A stretch of 64,000 nucleotides of DNA from Pseudoalteromonas tunicata (GTDB taxonomy: Bacteria; Pseudomonadota; Gammaproteobacteria; Enterobacterales; Alteromonadaceae). Made by a program: the position numbers and the translations under genes. Under the pieces are notes generated by a model. It saw nothing but the letters and a program-made list of their open reading frames with translations. It had not been told where the DNA came from and searched no databases. Below are positions 1 through 10,721 of the stretch, piece by piece (the stretch's first letter is position 1; the number at the start of each line of letters is the position of its first letter). Where the stretch lies: positions 3,264,001-3,328,000 of the forward strand of contig NZ_CP011032.1 of assembly GCF_002310815.1 (NCBI RefSeq). Direction: 5' to 3'.

Positions 1-579
1 CTCCGTCCAAGTTAAATCAAGCGCTTCACATAACCAATGACCCAAAAACATATGCGCTTCTTGAATACGAGCTGTTTCATCATTAGCAATAATAATGGCA
101 AGTTTGGCAATGTCTTTTACTAAACCGCCATCACGGCCCGTAAGCGCAACGGTATAAGCGCCAATTTCGTTGGCTGCTTCGAGGGCTAGATTAATATTTT
201 TGCTGGTACCAGAGGTGGTTAAACCGATAACTAAATCTTGTGGTTTACATAACGCCTGAACTTGGCGTTCAAACACTGTATCAAAGGTATAGTCATTTGA
301 ATGAGCCGTTAATATTGACGTATCGGTGGTTAAGGCAATAGAAGCCAGTGGCCCGCGCTCTTTTTTATAACGCACAACAAATTCAGCCGCTAAATGCTGA
401 GCGTCGGCGGCACTACCACCATTACCAAACCACACAACTTTACCACCTTGTTTTAAAGTGATAAGACATTGCTCTAAAAGCGCTAACGCTTGAGTTTGAT
501 GATTTTCTAAAGTATCAAAGGCAGCGCGATGACGCGCTAAACTTGCAAGATAACTTTGGGCTGTTGTTGTCGAATTCAT
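1..579 (-). CDS. gmhA: Phosphoheptose isomerase (SIS domain), partial at window edge
   Basis: Isomerises D-sedoheptulose 7-phosphate to D-glycero-manno-heptose 7-phosphate, the first step toward the ADP-heptose of LPS inner core; cytoplasmic. My translation from the ATG at 577-579 gives 193 residues with no stop, so the gene runs off the left edge, probably by only a few codons since the family is about 190-197 residues. Visible motifs are the SIS phosphate loop FGNGGSAADAQHLAAE near residue 50, TTDTS, LTTSGTS near residue 112, and RIQEAH near the C terminus, which carries the Gln/His pair expected of GmhA. An AAGGA ribosome site lies about 6 bases before the ATG. It is downstream of the wzi-like gene on the same strand. 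A DiaA-type SIS protein is a less likely alternative. Confidence 0.88.
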   Translation of the reverse strand, partial: MNSTTTAQSYLASLARHRAAFDTLENHQTQALALLEQCLITLKQGGKVVWFGNGGSAADAQHLAAEFVVRYKKERGPLASIALTTDTSILTAHSNDYTFDTVFERQVQALCKPQDLVIGLTTSGTSKNINLALEAANEIGAYTVALTGRDGGLVKDIAKLAIIIANDETARIQEAHMFLGHWLCEALDLTWTE

Positions 580-638
580 TATTAATCCTTCATAGAACAT
601 GGCCTAAGTGCCATTTCTAACTATATAAAATGCCTGAG

Positions 639-2051
639 TTACCAAAACCAAGCGACAGATAAGTGACCGTATTTCTCATCAAAAACATCTGTGCCATACG
701 TCAGTTGGCTTTCAACCCGATACTCTTGCCATTTTCGGCTATTACTGAGTTGAAATTCAAGCGATGGCGTGTAATCAGCCACTTGCGAGTCTTCATTATT
801 AATTTTGGTCACTTTAAAATGCCACGATGATTGAATATTTTCACTGTAACCGACATCAACCACATGAATTTGTGAACGTGTGCCATCAGAAAAAACACGC
901 TGATCGCCCGCAAAATGGCCATACACAGCACCATCGTTAGTATTACCAAACTTATAAATAGAGTTAGTGTACCAACGTGTATTCCAGGAGCTATATTCGT
1001 AACGCACCGACCAATTCGAAGTTAATTTGGGTAAATAAATCCCACTATTAAAGGAGGTATTACCAAAACCATAGTTACTGTATTGATCGGTATCTTCGCC
1101 GCCATATTCAAAATAAAGTTCTGTTGGTGTTACCCAATTAAAATTAAAACTCGACGTGACCGAAGCTAATTGATCACCAAGTTCTTCATCATCACCATGC
1201 TTATTGTCATTACCGCCCGGATCAAAATAAGCTTTAATAATATCATTCGTGCTCACTTCTCGCGGACCACCGCCAAAATGTAAAATTCGGTTTAAGCCTA
1301 TTTTCCAGCCTTCTAACGGCTCAATACTTAAATGTGTGCCAGCAATACGAGGACGACCATCATGCCATTCACCTTGTGATTCAATACCTTGCTTTACTTT
1401 CTCTAACTTGGCGTAAAACAATTCAAAATCAAGATTCCACCAATCGGCCAGAGGTTGTGAAAAACCAAGCGATACCGAAGGAGATGTTTTTGCATTGGTT
1501 GAGATTAATTGTGCGCCGTATTTAAACGGTGAAAACCAATGTTCTTTATAACCAATATCAAGTTGTAAAGTATCACCAGCCACACTAAAAAACGTATTGT
1601 AAGCAACTAAATCACCGGAACTAAAACGATAATCGACACCAATTTGTACCAGTGTTGATTCACTTGGGCGCCAGACACCTTCAAAAAATCCTTGGCCCCA
1701 TTCATCCGATTGCAAACCGCGTTGATTGGCAATGGCGACCGTTTTATCGTATTTCATTGTCGCTTTTAAACCGCTACGACTAATTTGATCCTGACCACGA
1801 TACGGCTTAAGCGCAATACGAATGGCATCATATAAGCCATTATCAACCTTACGTAATTGGCGCAGCGCAATATCGATTTCATTAAATGAATAAGGCTTAC
1901 TCATTGGTGTGCCGGTGGTTAATACAAACATGGTATCAACTTGTTGCTCAAGGTGAGCATCAACATAAAGCGGCAAATAAGCCGATGGTTTTGCACTTGC
2001 TTGCCAAGTTGCGGCAACCAGCAGTAAAGAAGATAAATATTTTAATTTCAT
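639..2051 (-). CDS. Wzi-like capsule assembly outer-membrane protein (paralogue 1)
   Basis: A 470-residue protein with an N-terminal signal peptide (cleavage likely after ASA, residue 20) and a C terminus ending in Trp-Phe-Trp, typical of an outer-membrane beta barrel. The many alternating aromatic/polar stretches and overall length fit the Wzi/Caps_assemb_Wzi family, whose E. coli member is a lectin barrel that anchors capsule at the cell surface. It lies between gmhA and waaA, in an LPS/surface-polysaccharide setting. A second member of the same type is at 6828-8276. Assignment is from length, barrel character and context; the exact ligand cannot be told. Confidence 0.72.
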   Translation of the reverse strand: MKLKYLSSLLLVAATWQASAKPSAYLPLYVDAHLEQQVDTMFVLTTGTPMSKPYSFNEIDIALRQLRKVDNGLYDAIRIALKPYRGQDQISRSGLKATMKYDKTVAIANQRGLQSDEWGQGFFEGVWRPSESTLVQIGVDYRFSSGDLVAYNTFFSVAGDTLQLDIGYKEHWFSPFKYGAQLISTNAKTSPSVSLGFSQPLADWWNLDFELFYAKLEKVKQGIESQGEWHDGRPRIAGTHLSIEPLEGWKIGLNRILHFGGGPREVSTNDIIKAYFDPGGNDNKHGDDEELGDQLASVTSSFNFNWVTPTELYFEYGGEDTDQYSNYGFGNTSFNSGIYLPKLTSNWSVRYEYSSWNTRWYTNSIYKFGNTNDGAVYGHFAGDQRVFSDGTRSQIHVVDVGYSENIQSSWHFKVTKINNEDSQVADYTPSLEFQLSNSRKWQEYRVESQLTYGTDVFDEKYGHLSVAWFW

Positions 2052-2218
2052 AAATTTGCTGTAAATAAAATAAGGCCGCTTGATGGTATCAAATCTTATC
2101 TGAACTTTATAGAAAGTGGCTGTTGAAAATTGTTAGATAGAAGATTTTAGCCAGATAGAGTGTCGAAAATATGTAAAAAACGCTACTATATCGGCAATTT
2201 TTACCCCAAAGAAATCTC

Positions 2219-3487
2219 ATGGCACGATTTATTTATAGTTTGCTGTTGTATCTGCTCAGCCCTTTGGTTTTTATCCATTTATGGCTACGAGGCAAAAAAG
2301 CCCCTGAATATCGTAAGCGATTGAGTGAGCGCCTAGGTTTTTATGCTCAAAAAGCAACGACCCAATCAGTAGTTTTTCACTGTGCATCACTCGGTGAGGT
2401 CATAGCGGCAACCCCTATGATCAAAAAGCTTCAACAGCAGCAAGAGTTAAATATAGTCCTAACTTGCAATACACCAACGGGCAGCGCTCAAATAAAAAAA
2501 ACCTTTGGCGATACTGTTAAGCATGTTTATTTACCACTTGATTTTTGTGGCGCAGTGGCGCGATTTTTGACTCACTTTAAACCTAACGTACTGATTATTT
2601 TAGAAACAGAGCTTTGGCCAAATTTAATTACCACAGCCAAAAAACGCAATATCCCCGTATTATTGCTTAATGCACGCCTCTCTGAAAAATCAATGCGAGG
2701 CTATCAAAACGTAAAACCGTTAACTCATGCTATTTTGAGTGGTATTTCCCATATCGCTGCTCACAATCAAACAGACGCAGAGCGTTTTGTTGCGTTGGGC
2801 TATCCTCAATCACAGCTTACAATCCCAGGCTCAATTAAGTTTGATGTTTCGTTATCAGCAAGCACATGTGAGCACGCAAACTCATTTCGCCAGAGTTTAG
2901 GGCCTCGCCCATTTATTTGGATTGCAGGTTCAACGCACGAAGGTGAAGATGCACAGTTACTTGATGCCCACCAGCAGCTTTGCTGCTCAATTCCCAATGC
3001 ATTACTTATTTTAGTGCCACGCCACCCTGAACGATTTGATACGGTTGCCGATTTAGTGCATCAACGTAGTTTTAAGCTATCGCGTAAAAGCCACCACCCT
3101 AGCAGCTCACAATTGACCACTTGCCAAGTGCTGCTTGGTGATACCTTAGGCGAACTTTCGACTTTATATGGCGGTGCTGATACGGCATTTATTGGCGGCA
3201 GCTTAATTGAACGTGGCGGACATAATCCACTTGAAGCAGCAGCTTTTGGAATTGCCGTTTTAACCGGTCCACATACCTTTAATTTTAACGACGTATATCA
3301 AGGAATGTTTGCCAACCAAGCTTGTAAACTAGTCACCAACAGCCACAACTTAGCCGATACTTTGCTGGTACTTGCAAACAATCCTGCACAAACCAAAAAA
3401 ATGGGCCAAGCTGCGCTTCACTTTGTAAAACAAAATCAGGGTGCGGTTGATCACTGCATCACGCTTATTTCTCACTATTTGGATTAA
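2219..3487 (+). CDS. waaA: 3-deoxy-D-manno-octulosonic acid (Kdo) transferase
   Basis: Transfers Kdo from CMP-Kdo to lipid A precursor at the inner face of the inner membrane. The 422 residues match the family length. The N terminus has the single membrane anchor (residues about 4-22), followed by the conserved acceptor-site region with FHCASLGEV (Glu at about 59) and ILETELWPN, and the C-terminal GT-B half with GGSLIERGGHNPLEAA, the CMP-Kdo binding signature. It is divergent from the wzi-like gene and followed 3 bases later by the DUF1415 gene, so the two are probably cotranscribed. The waaA and coaD neighbourhood is a classic gammaproteobacterial arrangement. Confidence 0.95.
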   Translation: MARFIYSLLLYLLSPLVFIHLWLRGKKAPEYRKRLSERLGFYAQKATTQSVVFHCASLGEVIAATPMIKKLQQQQELNIVLTCNTPTGSAQIKKTFGDTVKHVYLPLDFCGAVARFLTHFKPNVLIILETELWPNLITTAKKRNIPVLLLNARLSEKSMRGYQNVKPLTHAILSGISHIAAHNQTDAERFVALGYPQSQLTIPGSIKFDVSLSASTCEHANSFRQSLGPRPFIWIAGSTHEGEDAQLLDAHQQLCCSIPNALLILVPRHPERFDTVADLVHQRSFKLSRKSHHPSSSQLTTCQVLLGDTLGELSTLYGGADTAFIGGSLIERGGHNPLEAAAFGIAVLTGPHTFNFNDVYQGMFANQACKLVTNSHNLADTLLVLANNPAQTKKMGQAALHFVKQNQGAVDHCITLISHYLD

Positions 3488-3490
3488 CTT

Positions 3491-4042
3491 ATGTCACACG
3501 AACTTGCCATTTTACAGACCAAACAATGGGTGAGTGATGTAATTGTAAAATACAATTTTTGCCCATTTGCGCGAGCTGAAGTCGAAAATAATAAAATTCA
3601 TTATCAAGTTTGCCCACAAAACACCGTAACTGATGCTGTAATGGCGATGCTAGATGGATGTTTTTTGCTGGATAAACAACCAGAAATTGAAACCAGTTTA
3701 TTAATTTACCCCGAAGGGTTTGCGGATTTTGATACTTTTTTAGAGCTGGTTGACTTAGCAGACGCCATGCTGGCTGCTCAAGGATTTTCAGGCCATTATC
3801 AAATAGCCACTTTTCATCCTGACTATATTTTCGCCGATTCAGATGAGCATGATGCAGCTAACTATACTAATAGAGCGCCTTATCCGACTCTTCATTTAAT
3901 TCGAGAGTTAAGCATGTCTCTGGCACTTGATAATTACCAAGAGCCCGAATCAATTCCTGAGCACAATATTAAACTAGCGCGCCGCAAAGGCATCGATTTT
4001 TGGCAGCAACTGTTGCAAAATTGTATCAATACACCGAAATAA
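3491..4042 (+). CDS. DUF1415 family protein
   Basis: A 183-residue soluble protein. The N terminus, with a Trp and then KYNFCPFA, and the central FLELVDLADAML and ATFHPDY segments are what I recognise as the DUF1415 family, which has no established function. The Cys in NFCPFA and the HPDY motif are the obvious conserved candidates for function. It begins 3 bases after the waaA stop and ends in an intrinsic terminator, so it is the distal gene of a waaA operon. No signal peptide or membrane segment is visible. Confidence 0.75.
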   Translation: MSHELAILQTKQWVSDVIVKYNFCPFARAEVENNKIHYQVCPQNTVTDAVMAMLDGCFLLDKQPEIETSLLIYPEGFADFDTFLELVDLADAMLAAQGFSGHYQIATFHPDYIFADSDEHDAANYTNRAPYPTLHLIRELSMSLALDNYQEPESIPEHNIKLARRKGIDFWQQLLQNCINTPK

Positions 4043-4072
4043 AAAACGCAGCCTATGGGCTGCGTTTTTTAT
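4041..4072 (+). terminator. Intrinsic terminator after waaA operon
   Basis: GC-rich stem GCAGCC/GGCTGC extended by A/T pairs, with loop TATG and a T run. It overlaps the DUF1415 stop codon and sits between convergent genes, so it may act on both strands (rimK ends at 4088). Confidence 0.85.
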
Positions 4073-4087
4073 TGTACTTTGCTGATT

Positions 4088-5002
4088 TTAGCCCTGAATA
4101 CGACAACCAATTTTACTAAATTTTTGCTTACTAGTGTGGCTTTCAATAAATTCTATGATGGCTGCAGCCACATCAATTCCTGTAGCACCTTCAATGCCCT
4201 CAAGACCTGGAGATGAATTAACTTCCATGACCACAGGGCCTCGGTTTGAGCGCAAAATATCAACCCCAGCAACATTAAGCCCCATCGCTTTGGCTGATTG
4301 AATGGCTGTTTCGCGTTCGGCTTTACTGAGTTTCACCACTTCAGCACTGCCACCCCGATGCAAGTTAGAGCGAAACTCACCTTCGGGCGCTTGACGTTTC
4401 ATTGCAGCAACCACTTTGCCGCCCACCACAAAACAACGAATATCCGCACCACAGGCTTCTTTAATAAACTCTTGTACTAAAATATTGGCATTAAGCCCCA
4501 TAAAAGCCTCAATAATACTCTCAGCTGCATTTTGGGTTTCTCCCAGCACAACACCAATCCCCTGCGTTCCTTCAAGCAGCTTAATAACTACCGGTGCGCC
4601 TCCTACATTTTTGATCACATCACCAATTTTATCGGGATGGCAAGCAAAACCGGTGCGAGGTAAACCAATTCCTTTTTTCGATAACAACTGTAATGAGCGC
4701 AGCTTATCCCGCGAACGAGAAATAGCAATTGAGCTATTGAGTGCAAAGGTGTCCATCATTTCAAATTGGCGTACTACTGAAGTACCATAAAAAGTGATCT
4801 CTGAACCAATTCTTGGGATCACAGCATCATATTTAGGTAACGCTTCGCCATCGTAACGTACTTGAGGATTGTTGCTGGTGATATCCATATAGCAATGCAA
4901 GGTATTGATCACATCAACCTGATGACCACGCTGTTCACCCGCTTCTTTAAGGCGCTGTGTTGAGTAAAGTTGTGGTCCGAGGCTTAAAATGGCTATTTTC
5001 AA
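4088..5002 (-). CDS. rimK: RimK-type ATP-grasp glutamate ligase
   Basis: Adds glutamate residues to the C terminus of ribosomal protein S6. The 304 residues are close to E. coli RimK (300). The N-terminal pre-ATP-grasp part begins [18 protein letters not shown]. The ATP-grasp core shows [13 protein letters not shown] (about 142-154), [20 protein letters not shown] and the metal-binding [14 protein letters not shown] near the C terminus, where Glu and Asn bind Mg. The gene stands alone between a shared terminator and a divergent maoP-like gene. Related ligases act on other substrates, so the S6 target is by homology only. Confidence 0.9.
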   Translation of the reverse strand: MKIAILSLGPQLYSTQRLKEAGEQRGHQVDVINTLHCYMDITSNNPQVRYDGEALPKYDAVIPRIGSEITFYGTSVVRQFEMMDTFALNSSIAISRSRDKLRSLQLLSKKGIGLPRTGFACHPDKIGDVIKNVGGAPVVIKLLEGTQGIGVVLGETQNAAESIIEAFMGLNANILVQEFIKEACGADIRCFVVGGKVVAAMKRQAPEGEFRSNLHRGGSAEVVKLSKAERETAIQSAKAMGLNVAGVDILRSNRGPVVMEVNSSPGLEGIEGATGIDVAAAIIEFIESHTSKQKFSKIGCRIQG

Positions 5003-5197
5003 AGTAAAAGTCCGCTAAATCAGCAAAATAATGAGAAAAGTCTCACTAAATAAAGGCGGTATTTAAAGAGCTTTAGTATGACATTACTAGCATTTTAACG
5101 ATGAATTTTTTTACTCTTGCCAATAAAAAAAATCTATTTTACGAAAATAAAATCATGATACATATTTAGCCCGACAAGAAGTCTAACGGAGAAAATT

Positions 5198-5527
5198 ATG
5201 CGTAATGGTCTATTTGAATTTTTCGACGATGTTAACTTCCCTATGGGATTTCGTCGTTCTGGCTCATTTTCCATTCCGGAATCGGAGCTATTAAGCAGCT
5301 ACGGTGATATTTTAAGCAAACTTGCTAATCAATCGCTAGCGCCTGAATCACCAGATGAAGTTGATTTTGTTGAGGTCTGTTTAGGAAATAAGCCAGCTCA
5401 AACAAAATTTGAGAAAACATGGCTAAAATATAAGCATGAGATTTCGCGCAAAGACAAGTTTTACAGTGCTTTTGGCAAGAAAGAAACCGTAAAACCAAGC
5501 ACGGACTTTTCTGTTATTGAACTTTAG
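5198..5527 (+). CDS. maoP: DUF413 / MaoP (YifE)-like protein
   Basis: A 109-residue protein of the DUF413 family. The pattern FFDDVNFPMGFRRSGSF, then SELLSSYG, FVEVCLGNKPAQTKFEKTWLKY matches E. coli YifE/MaoP, which acts with the maoS site to organise the Ori macrodomain. Whether that role holds here is inference. A strong GGAG-type ribosome site (acggagaaaattatg) fixes the start. It is divergent from rimK and convergent with the TetR gene, with a palindromic stem between the stops. Confidence 0.78.
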   Translation: MRNGLFEFFDDVNFPMGFRRSGSFSIPESELLSSYGDILSKLANQSLAPESPDEVDFVEVCLGNKPAQTKFEKTWLKYKHEISRKDKFYSAFGKKETVKPSTDFSVIEL

Positions 5528-5550
5528 TGCTCTAATCACAACTCATTAGA

Positions 5551-5578
5551 TAACCAGAGATAAAATTATCTCTGGTTA
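5551..5578. terminator. Stem-loop between convergent genes
   Basis: A 13-bp perfect inverted repeat (TAACCAGAGATAA and its complement, 2-base spacer) between the maoP-like and TetR stops. It lacks a strong T run, so a bidirectional terminator is likely but not certain. Confidence 0.6.
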
Positions 5579-5583
5579 CTGTA

Positions 5584-6225
5584 TTACTCTTGGATTGCCA
5601 ACTGTTGATAATGCTGTTGTAACTGAGAGATTTTATCTAACCCTTCACCATAGCTATACGGCTTAAACAATAATAAAACCTTCACTAAACCTTTATAAAT
5701 ATCCGTTTTTACTAGATCTGAATCAAATTTATGAATTTTTAAATACGGCGTCCAAAAACTCACCATAATTTTGATAGTATGCGCAAATTGAGGAATATCC
5801 CCTTCATCAATTTCGATAATACCTGCGACTTTTAATCCTCTGACAACATCAGAAACTTGTTCAAGTAAATTAGCCTGCAACGCTAAATACTCTTTTTTCA
5901 GCTGCTCATCACGAGACAAAATATCACCCAAATTATCGTAGAAAAAATGAAACTTCCACATGAGTTCAAATAATGAATCAAGATAACCCACTAACTGGTC
6001 AAGCAGCTCTTCATCTGCACGCAATGGCACAAAATGGGTCTGTAAATGCTCACGGTAAAGCGCAAAAATATGGCGTAAAATATCTTCTTTATTTTTAAAG
6101 TGGTAGTACAAATTACCTGGGCTAATGCCTAAATGTGCAGCTATGTGATTAGTACTGATTGCCCGTTCGCCCTGTTGATTAAACAGCATAATACTTGCCT
6201 GAATAATCTTATCCTTAGTACCCAT
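5584..6225 (-). CDS. TetR family transcriptional regulator
   Basis: A 213-residue regulator. The N-terminal helix-turn-helix (residues about 5-50) reads IIQASIMLFNQQGERAIST then NHIAAHLGISPGNLYYHFK, the typical TetR DNA-binding pattern; the rest is an all-helical ligand/dimer domain with an aromatic-rich FELMWKFHFFYDN region. It is divergent from coaD with about 120 bases between, so it might autoregulate there. The ligand and targets are unknown. No adjacent efflux pump or fatty-acid gene suggests its regulon. Confidence 0.88.
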   Translation of the reverse strand: MGTKDKIIQASIMLFNQQGERAISTNHIAAHLGISPGNLYYHFKNKEDILRHIFALYREHLQTHFVPLRADEELLDQLVGYLDSLFELMWKFHFFYDNLGDILSRDEQLKKEYLALQANLLEQVSDVVRGLKVAGIIEIDEGDIPQFAHTIKIMVSFWTPYLKIHKFDSDLVKTDIYKGLVKVLLLFKPYSYGEGLDKISQLQQHYQQLAIQE

Positions 6226-6315
6226 ATTATTTTACTTCCATAGTGCAAATTGGCGCACATTATAAACAAACTTACCCTTAAGCTAAAGGCTGCTATTGAG
6301 AACAAACACTGATAA

Positions 6316-8276
<1,961 letters not shown>

Positions 8277-8292
8277 ACAAGACGATGAGTTA

Positions 8293-8311
8293 AAAATTAA
8301 AAAGCGCTAAT
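8293..8311 (+). terminator. Left half of a terminator split by an IS
   Basis: AAAAAGCGCT before the IS pairs with AGCGCTTTTT just after it (9738-9747). Removing the IS and one target copy restores a 10-bp stem, 5-base loop and T run, the likely terminator of the coaD-wzi transcript and, in reverse, of the 171-residue gene. Confidence 0.75.
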
Positions 8312-8359
8312 TGAAGTGACCCCCAATAGTTGGACTATCCAATTACTGGGGGTCTTTTT

Positions 8360-8860
8360 ATGTCCAAATACCACAGAGTATTTAAGTTAAAGCTGGTGCG
8401 ACTAGCGCAAGAAGAGAGTTCGGGAACCTTAGGTTCAAAGTTTTAAGTACGCTCTAACCTTATTCGTTATTGGTCTCAGGTTTATCGCATCAATGGCGTT
8501 AATAGTTTTGTTCATGAGCAACTTCCTTACTCCTTCGAATTTAAACTTCATGTACTTAAAACTATGTCAGTGAATAATTGGTCACTGTCTTATACCAGTG
8601 CCTATTTCGACTTATCATCCCCTGGTATTTTATTTCGATGGCAAAAGCTTTATGCTTGCGATGGTACACCCCGTTTAAAACCAAAGAACAAAGGTAGGCC
8701 ACGCGTGACTAGTCATTCTTCTACTCCTAAACCATCATCAGAGATGACTGAAAAAGAACTTAGAGAAGAGCTTGATTATTTACGTGCAGAAAACGCTGTC
8801 TTAAAAAAGTTAGAAGCCTTGACTCAAGCCAGAAAGAAAAAAGCAAAGACAAAACGCTAG
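8360..8860 (+). pseudogene. IS orfA interrupted by an in-frame TAA
   Basis: OrfA of IS150-type elements binds the inverted repeats through helix-turn-helix domains. Reading from the ATG at 8360 the frame gives MSKYHRVFKLKLVRLAQEES and then a TAA at 8444-8446. The same frame is open again through LIRYWSQVYRINGVNSF, a second HTH region, and a heptad-rich helix with LREELDYLRAENAVLKKLEA up to the TAG at 8860. A single base change (for example from TAC or CAA) explains the stop. A downstream restart at the ATG at 8564 would lose the first HTH. Frameshifting to orfB probably occurs at the A6 run 8837-8842. Confidence 0.85.
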
Positions 8861-8928
8861 TTGTCGAAGAGCTCAAGGCAATATACAGCTTACAACACTT
8901 ATTAAAGGTTACAGGGCTTCCCAAAAGC

Positions 8929-9702
8929 GTGTATTACTATCATCGCAATGCACTCAATAGGTCGTGTCCCAATGCTGATTTACGCGTAAAAATAGGTGAT
9001 ATCTATCACAAGCATAAAGGGCGGTACGGCTATCGTAGGATAACTTATGCGCTAAGAGCGATGGGCTTAGTCGTTAACCATAAGCGTGTACAACGCCTGA
9101 TGAACGAGCTTGGTTTAAAGTCCAAAGTGAGACCCAAACGCTATAAGTCTTACAAAGGTGAAGTCGGTCGAATCGCTGAAAATGTCCTAAAACGTGAATT
9201 TACGGCAAAGAAGCCAAATCAAAAATGGGTGACCGATGTAACAGAATTTAAGGTCAATGGCCAAAAAGTATATCTGTCACCGATAATAGACCTGTTTAAC
9301 CAAGAGGTGGTCAGCTACGAGGTACGAACATCTGTTACGTTACCCTTAGTCACTGATATGCTCAAAGCTGCGACAGCAAAACTGCTGAAGCACGAGAAAC
9401 CCCTCATACACTCAGACCAAGGTTGGCAATATCAAAATTACCAATACCAACAACACCTGAAAAAGTACGGGTTACTTCAGAGTATGTCCAGGAAAGGAAA
9501 CTGCTTAGACAATGCCGTTGCAGAAAACTTCTTCGGCATATTAAAAACTGAGATGTATCATAATGAAACGTTCAAAGATGCGAATGAACTCATTGAAAAC
9601 ATCAAAGAATACATCGACTATTACAACAACGAACGCATTAAGCTAAAACTAAAAGGCCTGAGTCCGATACAATATCGAAATCAGGCCTTGGTTGCCGCTT
9701 AG
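8929..9702 (+). CDS. IS3-family transposase OrfB (DDE integrase core)
   Basis: Catalytic part of the IS3 transposase, normally made as an OrfAB fusion by -1 frameshifting. The open frame really extends upstream to the A-rich slippage site (KTLVVEELKAIYSLQHLL precedes the first Met). An HTH_21-type region (KGRYGYRRITYALRAMG) is followed by the integrase core with the catalytic triad: Asp in WVTDVTEF, Asp in IHSDQGWQY, Glu in DNAVAENFFGILK, then the C-terminal YYNNERIKLKLKGLSPIQYR. All key residues are intact. Because orfA has a nonsense codon, full-length fusion transposase cannot be made from this copy without readthrough. Confidence 0.93.
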   Translation: MYYYHRNALNRSCPNADLRVKIGDIYHKHKGRYGYRRITYALRAMGLVVNHKRVQRLMNELGLKSKVRPKRYKSYKGEVGRIAENVLKREFTAKKPNQKWVTDVTEFKVNGQKVYLSPIIDLFNQEVVSYEVRTSVTLPLVTDMLKAATAKLLKHEKPLIHSDQGWQYQNYQYQQHLKKYGLLQSMSRKGNCLDNAVAENFFGILKTEMYHNETFKDANELIENIKEYIDYYNNERIKLKLKGLSPIQYRNQALVAA

Positions 9703-9724
9703 AAATGAGTCCAACTTAATGGGG

Positions 9725-10240
9725 TCACTTCAAATTAAGCGCTTTTTTTCTTTTCACATAATTAAAGAGCTTAATAATACCGAATATATCCCTATCGACA
9801 ATTAGGGCTACTATCATAGAAAAATCTAAAACATTCACTCCCAATGAATATAAATCCCAGAGAAGCCAAGGTGTTGTATTTTTAAATATAACGATATCTA
9901 GATGCATAAATAAGAATAATAACGTATTGATAGAGAGGCCAATATAAGTATAAATGACACCAGGCGAAGCCTTAGTTTTTAATAATCTTTGCCCTATATA
10001 AATAATGCAGAGTGTTACAAAATCATAAATAGACCAAGTTTTATAAACCTCAGTTTGATCAAAAAGCTCATAAAGATGATCGCTTATAAAGTAAGAGCAA
10101 AATATCGCAAACGAGCAAAACACAAGTAGATTATCAGTTTTGACTGAAATGCATCGAAAATACAAATTTAGAAAAAAAGACATTAGGAACCCCCAAACAA
10201 TAAAGGTTCCTAAATACAATGCTAAATTACTCGTTAACAT
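9725..10240 (-). CDS. Small multi-pass membrane protein, function unknown
   Basis: A 171-residue hydrophobic protein with about four to five membrane segments and a basic C-terminal tail (VKRKKALNLK). I do not recognise the family. Its last two codons and TGA stop lie in the right end of the IS: without the insertion the frame would read AAT TAG, ending two residues earlier. The change is at the extreme tail and is unlikely to matter for function. A 61-residue gene lies 13 bases upstream on the same strand, so the two may be cotranscribed. Base composition is lower in GC than its neighbours, as is common for lineage-specific genes. Confidence 0.6.
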   Translation of the reverse strand: MLTSNLALYLGTFIVWGFLMSFFLNLYFRCISVKTDNLLVFCSFAIFCSYFISDHLYELFDQTEVYKTWSIYDFVTLCIIYIGQRLLKTKASPGVIYTYIGLSINTLLFLFMHLDIVIFKNTTPWLLWDLYSLGVNVLDFSMIVALIVDRDIFGIIKLFNYVKRKKALNLK

Positions 10241-10253
10241 ACACCCACTTTAG

Positions 10254-10439
10254 TTAAACTTTGATAACACCACCACCGCGTTGTAGTTGTGCACCACCAA
10301 GTTCCATAGCCTGTTGAGAAAAGGTAACCTTATCAGACTGTAAGGTGTTTGTGCTAGCGCTTTGCGATTGAATTGGTTGAGTATTTTGTGTTTTTTGATA
10401 AGCAAGAGCCGATACACCACTATTTGCGTTAATTTGCAT
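10254..10439 (-). CDS. Small secreted/motility-type peptide, unknown
   Basis: A 61-residue polar protein, Gln/Ser/Asn-rich, with no membrane segment and no Cys. The central SDKVTFSQQAMEL resembles the S/T-D-x-V-T-hydrophobic-S-x-x-A motif seen in many short gammaproteobacterial proteins of unknown role and in some flagellar export substrates; that likeness is from memory. An AAGGAA ribosome site 7 bases upstream supports translation. It precedes the 171-residue membrane protein by 13 bases. Confidence 0.5.
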   Translation of the reverse strand: MQINANSGVSALAYQKTQNTQPIQSQSASTNTLQSDKVTFSQQAMELGGAQLQRGGGVIKV

Positions 10440-10664
10440 TTTTATTTTCCTTATAAATTAAATCAATATAACCAACAAACAAATTCAACTGTCAAAATTT
10501 TGTCTGTTTGTTGCGTCGTAAAAGCATTTTTATCTTTCAGATTCATTTAAAGCAAAATTAGGGCCAAGTTTTAAAAAATACAACATCATATTTATCAAAT
10601 GGTTAGCAAGGTAATTATTTCCGCCCTAGCCAGTTTCAACTTTTTATCACTTATTTTTTAGTGC

Positions 10665-10688
10665 AAAAAAAGCACGCCGTGGCGTGCT
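10665..10688 (-). terminator. Intrinsic terminator of the arg operon
   Basis: Stem AGCACGCC/GGCGTGCT with a 2-base core loop, followed on the minus strand by a T7 run. It lies 34 bases past the argH stop. Confidence 0.88.
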
Positions 10689-10721
10689 GTGTTTTACTCT
10701 TGTAATTATCGTGATAACAAC

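Larger units (their letters stand above)
8312..9732 (+). mobile_element. IS3-family (IS150-like) insertion sequence, 1421 bp
   Basis: The ends are 25-bp imperfect inverted repeats (8312-8336 and 9708-9732), both starting TGAAGTGACCCC and finishing GTTGGACT. A 3-bp AAT direct repeat flanks them (8309-8311 and 9733-9735), as expected for IS3-family transposition. Inside are an orfA with a leucine-zipper-like C terminus and an orfB DDE transposase in the -1 frame. The well-preserved duplication suggests a fairly recent insertion, but orfA carries an internal stop, so this copy is probably not autonomous. Confidence 0.92.

Noticed and set aside
4416..4790. 124-codon plus-strand open frame opposite rimK
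   Set aside because: It lies wholly antisense to a well-conserved gene, has no ribosome site and its composition follows the rimK codon pattern.
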